From positions 100,157-164,156 of the forward strand of contig JAFVZT010000031.1 of NCBI GenBank assembly GCA_017508045.1: DNA of 64,000 nucleotides. Reading direction: 5' to 3'. Shown piece by piece: positions 1-6,742 of the stretch (position 1 is its first letter; each line of letters starts with the position of its first letter). Position numbers and translations under genes: made by a program. The notes below the pieces were generated by a model. The model worked only from the letters and a program-made list of their open reading frames with translations, was not told the origin of the DNA and did not search any database. The DNA comes from Oscillospiraceae bacterium (lineage in GTDB: Bacteria > Bacillota > Clostridia > Oscillospirales > Oscillospiraceae).

Positions 1-254
1 CCTCCCAACACACGGTCAAGCTCACCGATCCCAGTAGTAAAACGGATTTCATCAACACTGTCAATCTGGTTAATATGCCCAGGAGATTTGCTGTCAAGTG
101 GATTAACAATTATTTTACCTTTTGATATTGGTAAGTTTTTTTCGATATATTCCTGAAGTGTGTTCCATTGTCCGCACGCAGGACATCTTCCTTGCCATTT
201 TGGCGTCTCGTTGCCGCACTCAGTGCAAAAAAACACAGATTTAACCTTAGTCAA
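1..254 (-). CDS. radA: DNA repair protein RadA, N-terminal part (runs off the left edge)
   Basis: RadA is a RecA-like ATPase that helps branch migration during recombinational repair. Only the first 84 codons are inside the window. They carry the family's N-terminal four-cysteine zinc finger (Cys10, 13, 24, 27, as CxxC...CPAC), followed by the region leading to the ATPase core (ITGIGELDRVLGG-like end at the edge). The start is a TTG at 254; an in-frame upstream ATG at 263 meets a stop after a few codons in another frame, and CAGGAG at 265-270 fits the TTG. A TTGACC/TATAAT promoter lies just upstream. The family call is secure; the gene is incomplete here only because of the window edge. Confidence 0.9.
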   Translation of the reverse strand, partial: MTKVKSVFFCTECGNETPKWQGRCPACGQWNTLQEYIEKNLPISKGKIIVNPLDSKSPGHINQIDSVDEIRFTTGIGELDRVLG

Positions 255-287
255 GATTATTCATCTCCTGTAATTTTTTCGTAATTT

Positions 288-316
288 ATTATAACAGTAA
301 ACATTACTAAGGTCAA
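288..316 (-). promoter_or_regulatory. Sigma-A-type promoter of radA
   Basis: On the minus strand a TTGACC box (316-311) and a TATAAT box (293-288) are separated by 17 bases and sit about 35 bases before the radA start. The -35 box overlaps the last codon of cwlD, so radA can be transcribed separately from cwlD. Confidence 0.6.
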
Positions 317-1029
317 GATATGAGGCGATTGTGTAAGTATTGACTGGCTGCTGAAGCCAATACGCAGCAAATTTTGTTTTGATAAGCATTGTTTCTAAGT
401 AACCAATCTTCTTGGGGGTTTGAAATAAACCCACATTCAACCAAAATTCCGGTACAGTTGATGTGCTGCATTAAATAAATACCGTCTGCCTTTTTCGCTT
501 GCCGATTACTTTCCGGATTTAGACTTTTTTTAAAGTCATTCTGCACAGCTATTGCAAACTCCTTACTGCCATCGGTAGGTGCATAAAAAACTTGAGCGCC
601 TTTGTAGCGACTATCTGAGAAATAATTCTGATGAATACTGATTAGCAATCCTCTTTGTGTATTGTTAACCAGTTTAACTCTTTGCTTCAAATCGGAAACC
701 TTCTTTGCGGCGATGCTCTCCCCTTCTGTATAAATGGATATATCGCTTTGACGTATCATCAGTGTATCAATTCCAAGTAAATGCATCAAATCATTCAATT
801 TTATAGCGATTTCAAGGTTGATATTGCTTTCTAAAAATCCACTGCAGGATGTTGCTCCGCCATCAACGCCACCGTGTCCAGCATCAATTATGACACATTG
901 GCGATTATCTATTTTACTGTTTTCTGAAATAGCAGTAATTGCACGGCTGCCAAAAATGCCGGTTAACAGTAAAATGCACAGAATTAGAAGATAAATTGGC
1001 ACTAAAAATGACAGACGCCTATTCCTCAT
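313..1029 (-). CDS. cwlD: N-acetylmuramoyl-L-alanine amidase CwlD (spore cortex maturation)
   Basis: Zinc amidase of the Amidase_3 family, 238 aa. In spore formers CwlD cleaves the peptide side chain from muramic acid as the first step towards the muramic-delta-lactam of spore cortex. An N-terminal hydrophobic segment (about residues 8-26) serves as signal or anchor. The zinc-binding motif DAGHGG is at about 49-54, the second ligand Glu is in the FLESN stretch and the second His is in SIHQN. A C-terminal ILVECGFISN catalytic-Glu motif closes the domain. The start at 1029 is chosen because GAGGTG lies 7 bases upstream and the hydrophobic segment follows directly; a longer frame upstream has no family similarity. 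It is divergent from the cotJ genes. A general autolysin is possible, but size and neighbours favour CwlD. Confidence 0.85.
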   Translation of the reverse strand: MRNRRLSFLVPIYLLILCILLLTGIFGSRAITAISENSKIDNRQCVIIDAGHGGVDGGATSCSGFLESNINLEIAIKLNDLMHLLGIDTLMIRQSDISIYTEGESIAAKKVSDLKQRVKLVNNTQRGLLISIHQNYFSDSRYKGAQVFYAPTDGSKEFAIAVQNDFKKSLNPESNRQAKKADGIYLMQHINCTGILVECGFISNPQEDWLLRNNAYQNKICCVLASAASQYLHNRLIS

Positions 1030-1149
1030 AGTCAACACCTCAGAATACTTTATGCCAAATTCAATGCTTGATGAACAATTTTCCTCATAATGCCATAGAT
1101 TGTCAAAGAACGACAGTTCTAAACAAGAATTGATAGGAGGTATGTGATT

Positions 1150-1593
1150 TTGGACAAAAACAAGAATGACAAGTCCTATGGTGAGGGTCGCTTGCCTGCA
1201 ATGGCGCCTCTGGCGAACCCCTACGTTCCGTTCCAGCTTGATAATCCACCGATGTACGAAGCACAAAACGGTATCGTGAGAGGTACGCTCTTCCCGGGAC
1301 TGGATTTACCATTTATGGGAATGGTGAACAAAAATGATTTACCAGTGACCCCATTGACAGAGCTGCAAACGATGGCTTTTGCGGTTCACGAACTGGCTTT
1401 ATATCTGGATACCCACAGAGATGACCAAGAGGTTTTAGAGATGTATCGCACGTATCAAAGGCTATACAAAGAGGGACGTAAAAAATATGAGAAAATGTGC
1501 GGCCCACTTAATCATATGTCATCTGCTGAGGGCGGTTACAGATGGTTGGATGACCCATGGCCTTGGGAATACGCAAAGAATCGGGAGGTATAG
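1150..1593 (+). CDS. Fused spore coat proteins CotJA-CotJB
   Basis: A single 147-aa frame joins two small coat proteins that are separate genes in Bacillus. Residues about 15-60 resemble CotJA (PLANPYVPFQ and GTLFPGLDLPF stretches). Residues about 68-147 resemble CotJB (ELQTMAFAVHELALYLDTH, the YGPL-like CGPLNH, and the terminal WLDDPWPWE motif). The frame is continuous with no frameshift. TTG at 1150 is preferred because GGAGG at 1136-1140 lies 9 bases before it; a GTG at 1144 is in frame but only 3 bases from that site. cotJC starts 2 bases after the stop, so the genes are co-transcribed, in Bacillus from a mother-cell promoter. I found no convincing sigma-E promoter in 1030-1149. Confidence 0.8.
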   Translation: MDKNKNDKSYGEGRLPAMAPLANPYVPFQLDNPPMYEAQNGIVRGTLFPGLDLPFMGMVNKNDLPVTPLTELQTMAFAVHELALYLDTHRDDQEVLEMYRTYQRLYKEGRKKYEKMCGPLNHMSSAEGGYRWLDDPWPWEYAKNREV

Positions 1594-1595
1594 TC

Positions 1596-1790
1596 ATGTT
1601 TATTTATGATAAGAAATTGCAGTATCCGGTGAAAATTGACAAACCAAATCCGAGACTCGCTTCTATAATTATTTCGCAGTATGGTGGTCCTGACGGAGAA
1701 TTGGGCGCGTCACTTCGATATCTTTCCCAACGATACAGTATGCCCTTCGATGAACCAAAGGGTACAACGAAAGAAAACGGACCGTGTTAA
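1596..1790 (+). CDS. cotJC: CotJC N-terminal fragment (gene interrupted by insertion element)
   Basis: First half of the spore-coat protein CotJC, a relative of manganese catalases. ATG at 1596 follows GGGAGG by 7 bases. Residues 1-53 match the family closely: MFIYDKKLQYPVKIDKP start, then QYGGPDGELGASLRYLSQRY, which holds the first metal-ligand Glu of the ferritin-like fold. After MPFDEPKG the frame leaves the family, reads 8 foreign residues and stops at 1788-1790 in the loop of a terminator hairpin. The rest of the gene resumes in frame at 3947. Joining at any of the shared tracts (1743-1762 with 3947-3966, constant offset 2,204 bp) gives a continuous 198-aa CotJC, close to the normal size of about 190. 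Confidence 0.88.
   Translation: MFIYDKKLQYPVKIDKPNPRLASIIISQYGGPDGELGASLRYLSQRYSMPFDEPKGTTKENGPC
1735..1770 (+). other. Left attachment site (attL) of the cotJC element
   Basis: The junction carries the core CCCTTCGATGAACCAAAGGG at 1743-1762, which matches 17 of 20 bases of the core at 3947-3966. Identical tracts are CCCTTCGA, GAAC and AAGGG. The element-side arm AAGGGTACA (1758-1766) is the exact reverse complement of the element-side arm TGTACCCTT at the other end. The GA at 1752-1753 is at the centre of that dyad and is the likely crossover dinucleotide. Confidence 0.7.
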
Positions 1791-1802
1791 TCACGGTCCG
1801 TT
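1776..1802 (-). terminator. Intrinsic terminator after the EIIC-like gene
   Basis: Perfect 11-bp inverted repeat AACGGACCGTG / CACGGTCCGTT with a TTAAT loop. On the minus strand it is followed by TTTTCTTT, so it ends transcription of the gene at 1831-2919. The stop codon of the truncated cotJC lies in its loop. Confidence 0.7.
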
Positions 1803-1830
1803 AGAATTTACTGCTACTATGTTAATAGAA

Positions 1831-2919
1831 TTAAACAGATAGCTTCATATCGCCATCTCTCACCCAGCCAACCTTACGAAGAATTTCATTAAAAATCCAA
1901 GATAGCAGGGCTGGAAGAACAATGCAAATCAGGATTAAGCCAATCCAGTCAAAAGCTGTAGGAATAATGGGGGTTGCACTGGCAGCCAGCGGGTTAAACC
2001 AACCTGATATCACACCAATTGGACCGACCATACCGCAAGTTCCCATGCCGCTGGACACAGCAGCGCCATTCATTTCCAGCTTGAATACTACAGTGGCAAG
2101 CGGACCGGTTACTGCGGAGGCAAGTGTCGGTGCAATCCATATTCTGGGGTTTTTTACAATGTTCGGTACCTGCAGCATTGATGTACCTAGACCCTGCGCC
2201 ACCAGACCTCCCAAACGATTTTCGCGGTATGAGATCACAGCAAAGCCAATCATCTGGGCGCAGCAGCCTGCAACGGCCGCACCGCCGGCTAAACCGACAA
2301 CGCCAAAGCTTGCACAAATTGCTGCAGAACTAATGGGAAGCGTTAAAATCATACCCATAACAACCGAAATAACAACGCCCATAATAACAGGCTGCTGTAC
2401 CGTTGCCCAAACAATAATTTCACCTAATGCTTTTGCGCAATCTCCGATTGGCTTGGAAATCAAAAGCGCCAAGGCACAGCCGACAACAATGGTAACGATC
2501 GGGGTTACCAAAACATCTATCTTCGTCTTTTTGCTAACAAGCATGCCAACCTCAGATGCCACAATGGCTATAATCAACACAGCAAGCGGACCGCCTGCTC
2601 CGCCTAACGAGTTTGTCGCGTAACCTACAGTAGCAAGGGAAAACAAAACCAAAGGATCTGCCTTCAGTGCGTAACCGATCGCAATTGCCATGGCACAACC
2701 GGAGGCAGCTGATGCAAAATCACCCATTGCAACCAAAGCCGCAGCCAGCTGGTCAATAAAGGCATTGTCAACGAGATTTCCAACCTGTTGACCGAGTGTC
2801 TTAACGATTGTACCTACCAGCAGTGATGCAAACAAACCGTTTGCCATAGCACCCATGGCATCGATAAAATACCGCTTGCCATACCTTATAAGCGTGCTCT
2901 TCAAACCTTTTTCCTTCAC
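1831..2919 (-). CDS. PTS EIIC_2-type membrane protein (element cargo)
   Basis: Polytopic membrane protein of 362 aa resembling the stand-alone EIIC-like family PTS_EIIC_2 (PF13303 type), whose substrate is not known to me. It is rich in Gly/Ala helices, about 9-10 membrane segments, with short conserved stretches such as YATNSLGGAGGPLA, VQQPVIMG, SSAAICASFG and a terminal DWIGLILICIVLPAL. GTG at 2919 is the likely start, with AAAGGAG 9 bases upstream. It lies wholly within the cotJC element, antisense to cotJC and divergent from the recombinase. If the element is excised in the mother cell, that cell loses the gene while the spore keeps it. No EIIA/EIIB partner is visible nearby. Confidence 0.7.
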   Translation of the reverse strand: MKEKGLKSTLIRYGKRYFIDAMGAMANGLFASLLVGTIVKTLGQQVGNLVDNAFIDQLAAALVAMGDFASAASGCAMAIAIGYALKADPLVLFSLATVGYATNSLGGAGGPLAVLIIAIVASEVGMLVSKKTKIDVLVTPIVTIVVGCALALLISKPIGDCAKALGEIIVWATVQQPVIMGVVISVVMGMILTLPISSAAICASFGVVGLAGGAAVAGCCAQMIGFAVISYRENRLGGLVAQGLGTSMLQVPNIVKNPRIWIAPTLASAVTGPLATVVFKLEMNGAAVSSGMGTCGMVGPIGVISGWFNPLAASATPIIPTAFDWIGLILICIVLPALLSWIFNEILRKVGWVRDGDMKLSV

Positions 2920-3036
2920 GATAATCTCCTTTCACATTCGACAGGTTTGTATATTTTCCAGAACATTATAACAAGCTATGTGTCGTATTTCAAGACGCTT
3001 TTTCGTATTTACTTGAATATCCCGGAGGTAAGAATT

Positions 3037-3990
3037 ATGGATGCTATTTATGCACGGCAATCAATTGATAAAGCAGACAGTATTTCAATTGATAGTCAAA
3101 TCGAGTTCTGTAGGTTTGAATGTAAAAATCAACCCCATACAATTTATGCCGATAAGGGTTATAGTGGAAAAAACACAGACAGGCCGGAATTTCAAAGAAT
3201 GATGGCAGATATACGAAACGGAAAAATTCACCGGATTGTATGCTATAAATTAGATAGATGCAGTCGCTCGGTGCTGGATTTTACTACATTAATGGAGGAG
3301 CTTCAAAAATATGATGTAGCATTTGTTTCTTGTACAGAAAAATTTGATACCGGTAGCCCCATCGGGCGCGCTATGCTAAATATCTGCATCGTCTTTGCTC
3401 AGCTTGAACGGGAAACTATTCAACAGCGTGTTTCCGATGCCTATCACAGCAGATGTAAAAAAGGCTTTTTTATGGGCGGAAAAATACCATACGGCTTTCG
3501 CGGCGGGCAGATTCTTCTTAACGGAAAAAAATCAACGTGCTATGAAATCCATAGCGAAGAGGCGGATGCGCTTCGACTTATGTACGATATTTACAGCAAG
3601 CCAGACAGTTCTTACTCTGACGTTCTTGCGGTTTTAAAGGATAAGAATATCCAAAATCCAAACCGCACGGATGGTGCGTGGATTAGAAGTCATTTAGGCA
3701 GATTGTTGCGAAATCCGGCCTATGTCAGAGCTGATATATTTATATATTCCTATTTTAAAACAATGGGCGTCTGTATTGAAAATTCCGAGGATGAATTTAT
3801 CGGTACAAACGGATGTTACTTATATAACAATAAATCGACAAATACAAAACATCTGGTACTTGCGCCCCATAAAGGCATTGTCTCTTCGTCTCTTTGGCTT
3901 TCCTGCCAAATTAAGAACAAAAACAGCAATTTTATGTCATTGTGTACCCTTCGAGGAACTGAAGGGATTGCTGACGGATATAGGCACTGA
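3037..3990 (+). CDS. Serine recombinase of the cotJC element
   Basis: Serine recombinase, 317 aa as encoded here. Residues 1-140 form the resolvase catalytic domain: YARQS with nucleophile Ser9, ADKGYSGKNTDRPEFQRM, and the LDRCSRS arginine motif. About 155-265 is the DNA-binding recombinase domain (KIPYGFRGG, LGRLLRNPAYV). The protein then ends about where related large recombinases would start their zinc ribbon and coiled coil, so it is short (usual length 450-550). ATG at 3037 has GGAGG 8 bases before it. The last 14 or so codons overlap the right attachment core and the cotJC remainder in another frame (3947-3990), so its C-terminus differs between integrated and circular forms. It is the only recombinase present and so the likely excision enzyme. 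Confidence 0.85.
   Translation: MDAIYARQSIDKADSISIDSQIEFCRFECKNQPHTIYADKGYSGKNTDRPEFQRMMADIRNGKIHRIVCYKLDRCSRSVLDFTTLMEELQKYDVAFVSCTEKFDTGSPIGRAMLNICIVFAQLERETIQQRVSDAYHSRCKKGFFMGGKIPYGFRGGQILLNGKKSTCYEIHSEEADALRLMYDIYSKPDSSYSDVLAVLKDKNIQNPNRTDGAWIRSHLGRLLRNPAYVRADIFIYSYFKTMGVCIENSEDEFIGTNGCYLYNNKSTNTKHLVLAPHKGIVSSSLWLSCQIKNKNSNFMSLCTLRGTEGIADGYRH
3939..3970 (+). other. Right attachment site (attR) of the cotJC element
   Basis: Core CCCTTCGAGGAACTGAAGGG at 3947-3966, in direct orientation relative to attL. The element-side arm TGTACCCTT at 3943-3951 pairs by symmetry with AAGGGTACA of attL, so the excised circle would carry a site with perfect 9-bp arms around a 10-base centre. The site lies inside the 3' end of the recombinase gene. 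Confidence 0.7.
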
Positions 3991-4396
3991 AGAACTAGGT
4001 CATTTAGAAATGGTCGGCGCAATCGTTCACCAACTGACACGAAATTTGAAGGATTCTCAAATTCAAGATTCTGCCTTCGCACCATATTTTGTGGACCACA
4101 CAGCAGGCGTTTACCCCACTGCTGCTTCGGGCTTCCCGTGGAGTGCGGCTAGTATAGCTGTTAAGGGTGACCCAATTGCTGATTTGACCGAAGATTTAGC
4201 GGCAGAACAAAAAGCGCGGGTGACCTACGATAACATTTTGCGATTGAGTGACGATCCGGACGTTAACAACGTAATTAAGTTCCTGCGTGAACGGGAGGTT
4301 GTTCATTTTCAAAGATTTGGTGAAGCAATGCAGTTACTGCGCGAGAAGCTTAACCAGAAAAATGTGTATTATATGAATCCTGCATTTGATATGTGA
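3947..4396 (+). CDS. cotJC: CotJC C-terminal part (no start of its own)
   Basis: The remaining roughly 149 codons of cotJC. From 3947 the frame reads PFEELKGLLTDIGTEELGHLEM, the CotJC continuation, then GFPWSAASIAVKGDPIADL, AAEQKARVTYDN and FLREREVVHFQRF. These contain the EExxHxE, E-EKAR and ERExxH metal-site residues of Mn-catalase-like proteins. The frame is open further upstream into the element but that part has no family similarity, and there is no ribosome site at the boundary, so it is not an independent gene. It is intact to its stop at 4394-4396, which argues that it is still under selection. Confidence 0.88.
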   Translation, partial: PFEELKGLLTDIGTEELGHLEMVGAIVHQLTRNLKDSQIQDSAFAPYFVDHTAGVYPTAASGFPWSAASIAVKGDPIADLTEDLAAEQKARVTYDNILRLSDDPDVNNVIKFLREREVVHFQRFGEAMQLLREKLNQKNVYYMNPAFDM

Positions 4397-4404
4397 TATA
4401 GTGA

Positions 4405-4429
4405 AACCCCGAGGTTAATCCTCGGGGTT
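4405..4429. terminator. Hairpin between convergent cotJC and ispA
   Basis: Ten-base stem AACCCCGAGG / CCTCGGGGTT with a TTAAT loop between the 3' ends of cotJC and ispA. T-rich tails are weak on both sides, so it may work as a bidirectional terminator of modest strength. Confidence 0.55.
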
Positions 4430-4432
4430 ATA

Positions 4433-5311
4433 TTAAAAATTACGTTCTGTCAGATGCGCGGCCAAATGCGCCATATATTGCGCGTTTTCAAAGACAGAGA
4501 GTGCCTCGATTGCCTGTTTTGTATGCTTGCATACTAATTCATTGCATTTTTCTAAACCGTAAAGCTGAATAAACGTGTTCTTCTTGCTGTCTACACCCAC
4601 AGCCTTACCGAGTATTCCGGCATTTCCGATAACATCCAATATATCGTCGCGAATTTGGAAAGCTAAGCCAATGTGCTTTGCAAACTTCTCTGCAGCAGCC
4701 ATTTGTTCTGGTGAACCGCCGCCGGCAAGGACGCCGAGAATACAGGCAGAAACGATTAACATGCCCGTTTTTCTGCTTTGGATGTCTTCAACCTCTTGGA
4801 CATTACACTCGCGCTCCTCACTTTGCATATCCAAAACCTGCCCGCCAACCATTCCAAGCTCACCGGCACAGGCAGAAAGAATCTCAACAGCGCGAATCCG
4901 TGTATCTGCACTGAAGGGAGCCTTTGCAAGGTATCCGAAGGCTGCCGTTAAAAGGGCATCTCCGGCAAGAACAGCAACGGCCTCACCATAAACCTTGTGG
5001 TTTGTAAGTCTGCCACGGCGATAGTCATCATTATCCATACAGGGAAGATCATCGTGTATTAAGCTGTAAGTATGTATCATTTCAACAGCAGCAGCAAAGG
5101 AGACGGCCTTTTGCCAATCACTGCCGCACATCCGGCAGAATTCAAAAACAAAAATGGGTCTTAACCTTTTTCCGCCTGCAAGCAAGCTATACCGCATTGA
5201 AGAAAATAGAGTTTCCTGGGGTTGGGAAGCATAACAAAAGCAGTCGTGGTCCAAGTATTCCTCAATGTACTGCTTGTATTGGGCTGTGCGTTGTTCAAAT
5301 TCACTGCTCAT
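4433..5311 (-). CDS. ispA: Polyprenyl synthetase (farnesyl/geranyl diphosphate synthase)
   Basis: Trans-isoprenyl diphosphate synthase, 292 aa, which condenses IPP with allylic diphosphates to make short-chain prenyl diphosphates for undecaprenyl and quinone-type lipids. It has the GGKRLRP motif, the first aspartate-rich motif (HDDLPCMDNDD), GDALL, and the second aspartate motif (IRDDILD). The chosen ATG at 5311 overlaps the end of xseB (GATGAGCAGTGA), a usual arrangement; an upstream in-frame start would intrude further into xseB. Last gene of the operon that starts at asp23. Confidence 0.9.
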   Translation of the reverse strand: MSSEFEQRTAQYKQYIEEYLDHDCFCYASQPQETLFSSMRYSLLAGGKRLRPIFVFEFCRMCGSDWQKAVSFAAAVEMIHTYSLIHDDLPCMDNDDYRRGRLTNHKVYGEAVAVLAGDALLTAAFGYLAKAPFSADTRIRAVEILSACAGELGMVGGQVLDMQSEERECNVQEVEDIQSRKTGMLIVSACILGVLAGGGSPEQMAAAEKFAKHIGLAFQIRDDILDVIGNAGILGKAVGVDSKKNTFIQLYGLEKCNELVCKHTKQAIEALSVFENAQYMAHLAAHLTERNF

Positions 5312-5534
5312 CAGAAAACGCCTCCTCAGTTGGCGTTCCATCAGAAGCAGGAACGATCATTTTAACCTGGAGCTCAGCCTCATCTAAAAGTTTACTGCAG
5401 CTTTCCACAAGACCGGTACCCTCTTGAAATAGTTTTAATGATTCCTCAAGGGGTACATCCCCGCGCTCCATTGCCCGTACAATTTGCTCAAGGCGCTGCA
5501 TATTTTCCTCAAATGTTTTACTGTTGCTATTCAT
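5301..5534 (-). CDS. xseB: Exodeoxyribonuclease VII small subunit
   Basis: Small subunit of exonuclease VII, 77 aa. The helical signature FEENMQRLEQIVRAMERGDVPLEESLKLFQEG is that of the family, and it binds the large subunit encoded immediately upstream. The ATG at 5534 overlaps the end of xseA by 8 bases, and the stop overlaps the start of ispA, so the three are translationally coupled. Confidence 0.92.
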   Translation of the reverse strand: MNSNSKTFEENMQRLEQIVRAMERGDVPLEESLKLFQEGTGLVESCSKLLDEAELQVKMIVPASDGTPTEEAFSDEQ

Positions 5535-6741
5535 AAACATTCTCCTTCACATCAGTTATACAGGCGGAAACAATTCCATCAGAAAGGGTAATTCGTACAT
5601 CCTCATTATCGGTAATTTGCTTAACGGAACGAACAAGCTCATTACAACGGTTTTGAACCATAGCATAACCGCGGGAAAGAACCTTAAGGGGACTCATCGC
5701 ATCCATAGCAGCAGTTAACGAAGCAAACCGTTGGCGCTTTATGCTGAGCGTGCGCTGCTGTGCAGACAGCAGTTGCGTTTGAAACAATGAAAGAGCAGCT
5801 CGGCGTTGGTTCACATACTGCGATGGGTTCTGAAGCGCTGGGCTCATACTGATAGCCTTTAAATGCTGACGGGATGTGTGGATATGCTTTAAGATTGCTG
5901 CCTGCATAGAAGCCTGTGCAGAGTCCAAAAGCTGTCGCAATCCGTTTTGATCCGGCACTGCCAATTCCGCGGCATTAGATGGCGTTGCTGCGCGAAGATC
6001 CGCAATAAAATCAGATATTGTAAAATCAGGTTCGTGACCTACCGCCGAGATCACAGGAATTTCGGAACGGTAAATTGCCAATGCAACCTGCTCATCATTA
6101 AAGGCCCACAGGTCCTCTATTGAGCCACCGCCTCGTCCTACGATTAAAAGATCAGCAAGATGATAATAATTGGCGTAATCTATTGCCGCCACAATTTCAC
6201 CGGGGGCTTCGGCACCCTGCACGCGCACAGGAAGCAATCGCACGGTTGTCAATGGATAGCGCTTCCGCAAAATGCGTAATATGTCATGGACGGCAGCACC
6301 GGCAGAGCTGGTTACAATGCCAATTGTCGCAGGATATTTAGGCAGTTGTTTTTTATGAGATTGGTCAAATAAACCCTGTGCTGATAATTTTGCCTTTAAT
6401 TGCTCAAAAGCGGCATATAAGTCCCCTACCCCATCCAACGCCATTGTACTGCAGTACAGCTGATATGCGCCATCTCTGGGATAGACAGAGATTTTGCCCA
6501 TAGTAATAATTTTCATACCGTTTTGCGGTTGAAATTTCAGCTTTTGGGCGCTGGAACGAAACATAACGCATTTTAAGCTTGCGCCCTCATCCTTTAAAGT
6601 GAAATAGTGATGCCCTGACGGATAGACTTTGTAATTGCTGATTTCGCCACGGACAGCAATGCCGGCAAGCACATCGTCCCTATCCATCATAATTCGAATA
6701 TATTCATTTGTTTGTGAAACTGATAATACCTGCCGGGACAT
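5527..6741 (-). CDS. xseA: Exodeoxyribonuclease VII large subunit
   Basis: Large subunit of exonuclease VII (404 aa), which degrades single-stranded DNA to oligonucleotides. An N-terminal OB fold (YIRIMMDRDDVLAGIAVRGEISN and HYFTLKDEGASLKCVMF) is followed by the nuclease domain (IGIVTSSAGAAVHDI, GRGGGSIEDLWAFNDE, SAVGHEPDFTISDFIAD, RAATPSNAAE) and a C-terminal helical region. AGGAGG lies 6 bases before the ATG. It sits 1 base after the TsaD-like gene in the same operon. Confidence 0.95.
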   Translation of the reverse strand: MSRQVLSVSQTNEYIRIMMDRDDVLAGIAVRGEISNYKVYPSGHHYFTLKDEGASLKCVMFRSSAQKLKFQPQNGMKIITMGKISVYPRDGAYQLYCSTMALDGVGDLYAAFEQLKAKLSAQGLFDQSHKKQLPKYPATIGIVTSSAGAAVHDILRILRKRYPLTTVRLLPVRVQGAEAPGEIVAAIDYANYYHLADLLIVGRGGGSIEDLWAFNDEQVALAIYRSEIPVISAVGHEPDFTISDFIADLRAATPSNAAELAVPDQNGLRQLLDSAQASMQAAILKHIHTSRQHLKAISMSPALQNPSQYVNQRRAALSLFQTQLLSAQQRTLSIKRQRFASLTAAMDAMSPLKVLSRGYAMVQNRCNELVRSVKQITDNEDVRITLSDGIVSACITDVKENVYE

Positions 6742-6742
6742 C

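Larger units (their letters stand above)
1752..3955 (+). mobile_element. 2,204-bp skin-like intervening element inside cotJC
   Basis: A discrete insertion that splits cotJC in frame. It contains two genes: a minus-strand PTS EIIC-like protein (1831-2919) and a plus-strand serine recombinase (3037 onwards). Its ends are near-identical 20-bp cores in direct orientation with a non-palindromic GA at the centre, as serine recombinases require. Boundaries are drawn at that GA; other crossover points in the shared tracts would shift both ends together without changing the restored reading frame apart from one or two residues. Known relatives in function are elements in sigK and spsM that are excised in the mother cell. 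Excision is inferred, not seen. Confidence 0.75.

Noticed and set aside
1030-1149. A sigma-E promoter for cotJAB
   Set aside because: CATAGATT (around 1093) resembles a -10, but no matching -35 stands at the right distance.
1922-2623. A 233-codon plus-strand frame inside the element
   Set aside because: Antisense to the EIIC-like gene, Pro/Thr/Ser-rich shadow, no ribosome site.
2920-3036. A promoter for the recombinase gene
   Set aside because: TATAAC and TATATT-like boxes occur, but no pair with acceptable spacing for sigma-A, sigma-E or sigma-K could be fixed by eye.
1596-4396. cotJC as a plain pseudogene broken by a frameshift
   Set aside because: The interruption is a discrete 2,204-bp block bounded by near-identical cores with a recombinase inside, and both halves are clean and in the same frame after removal.
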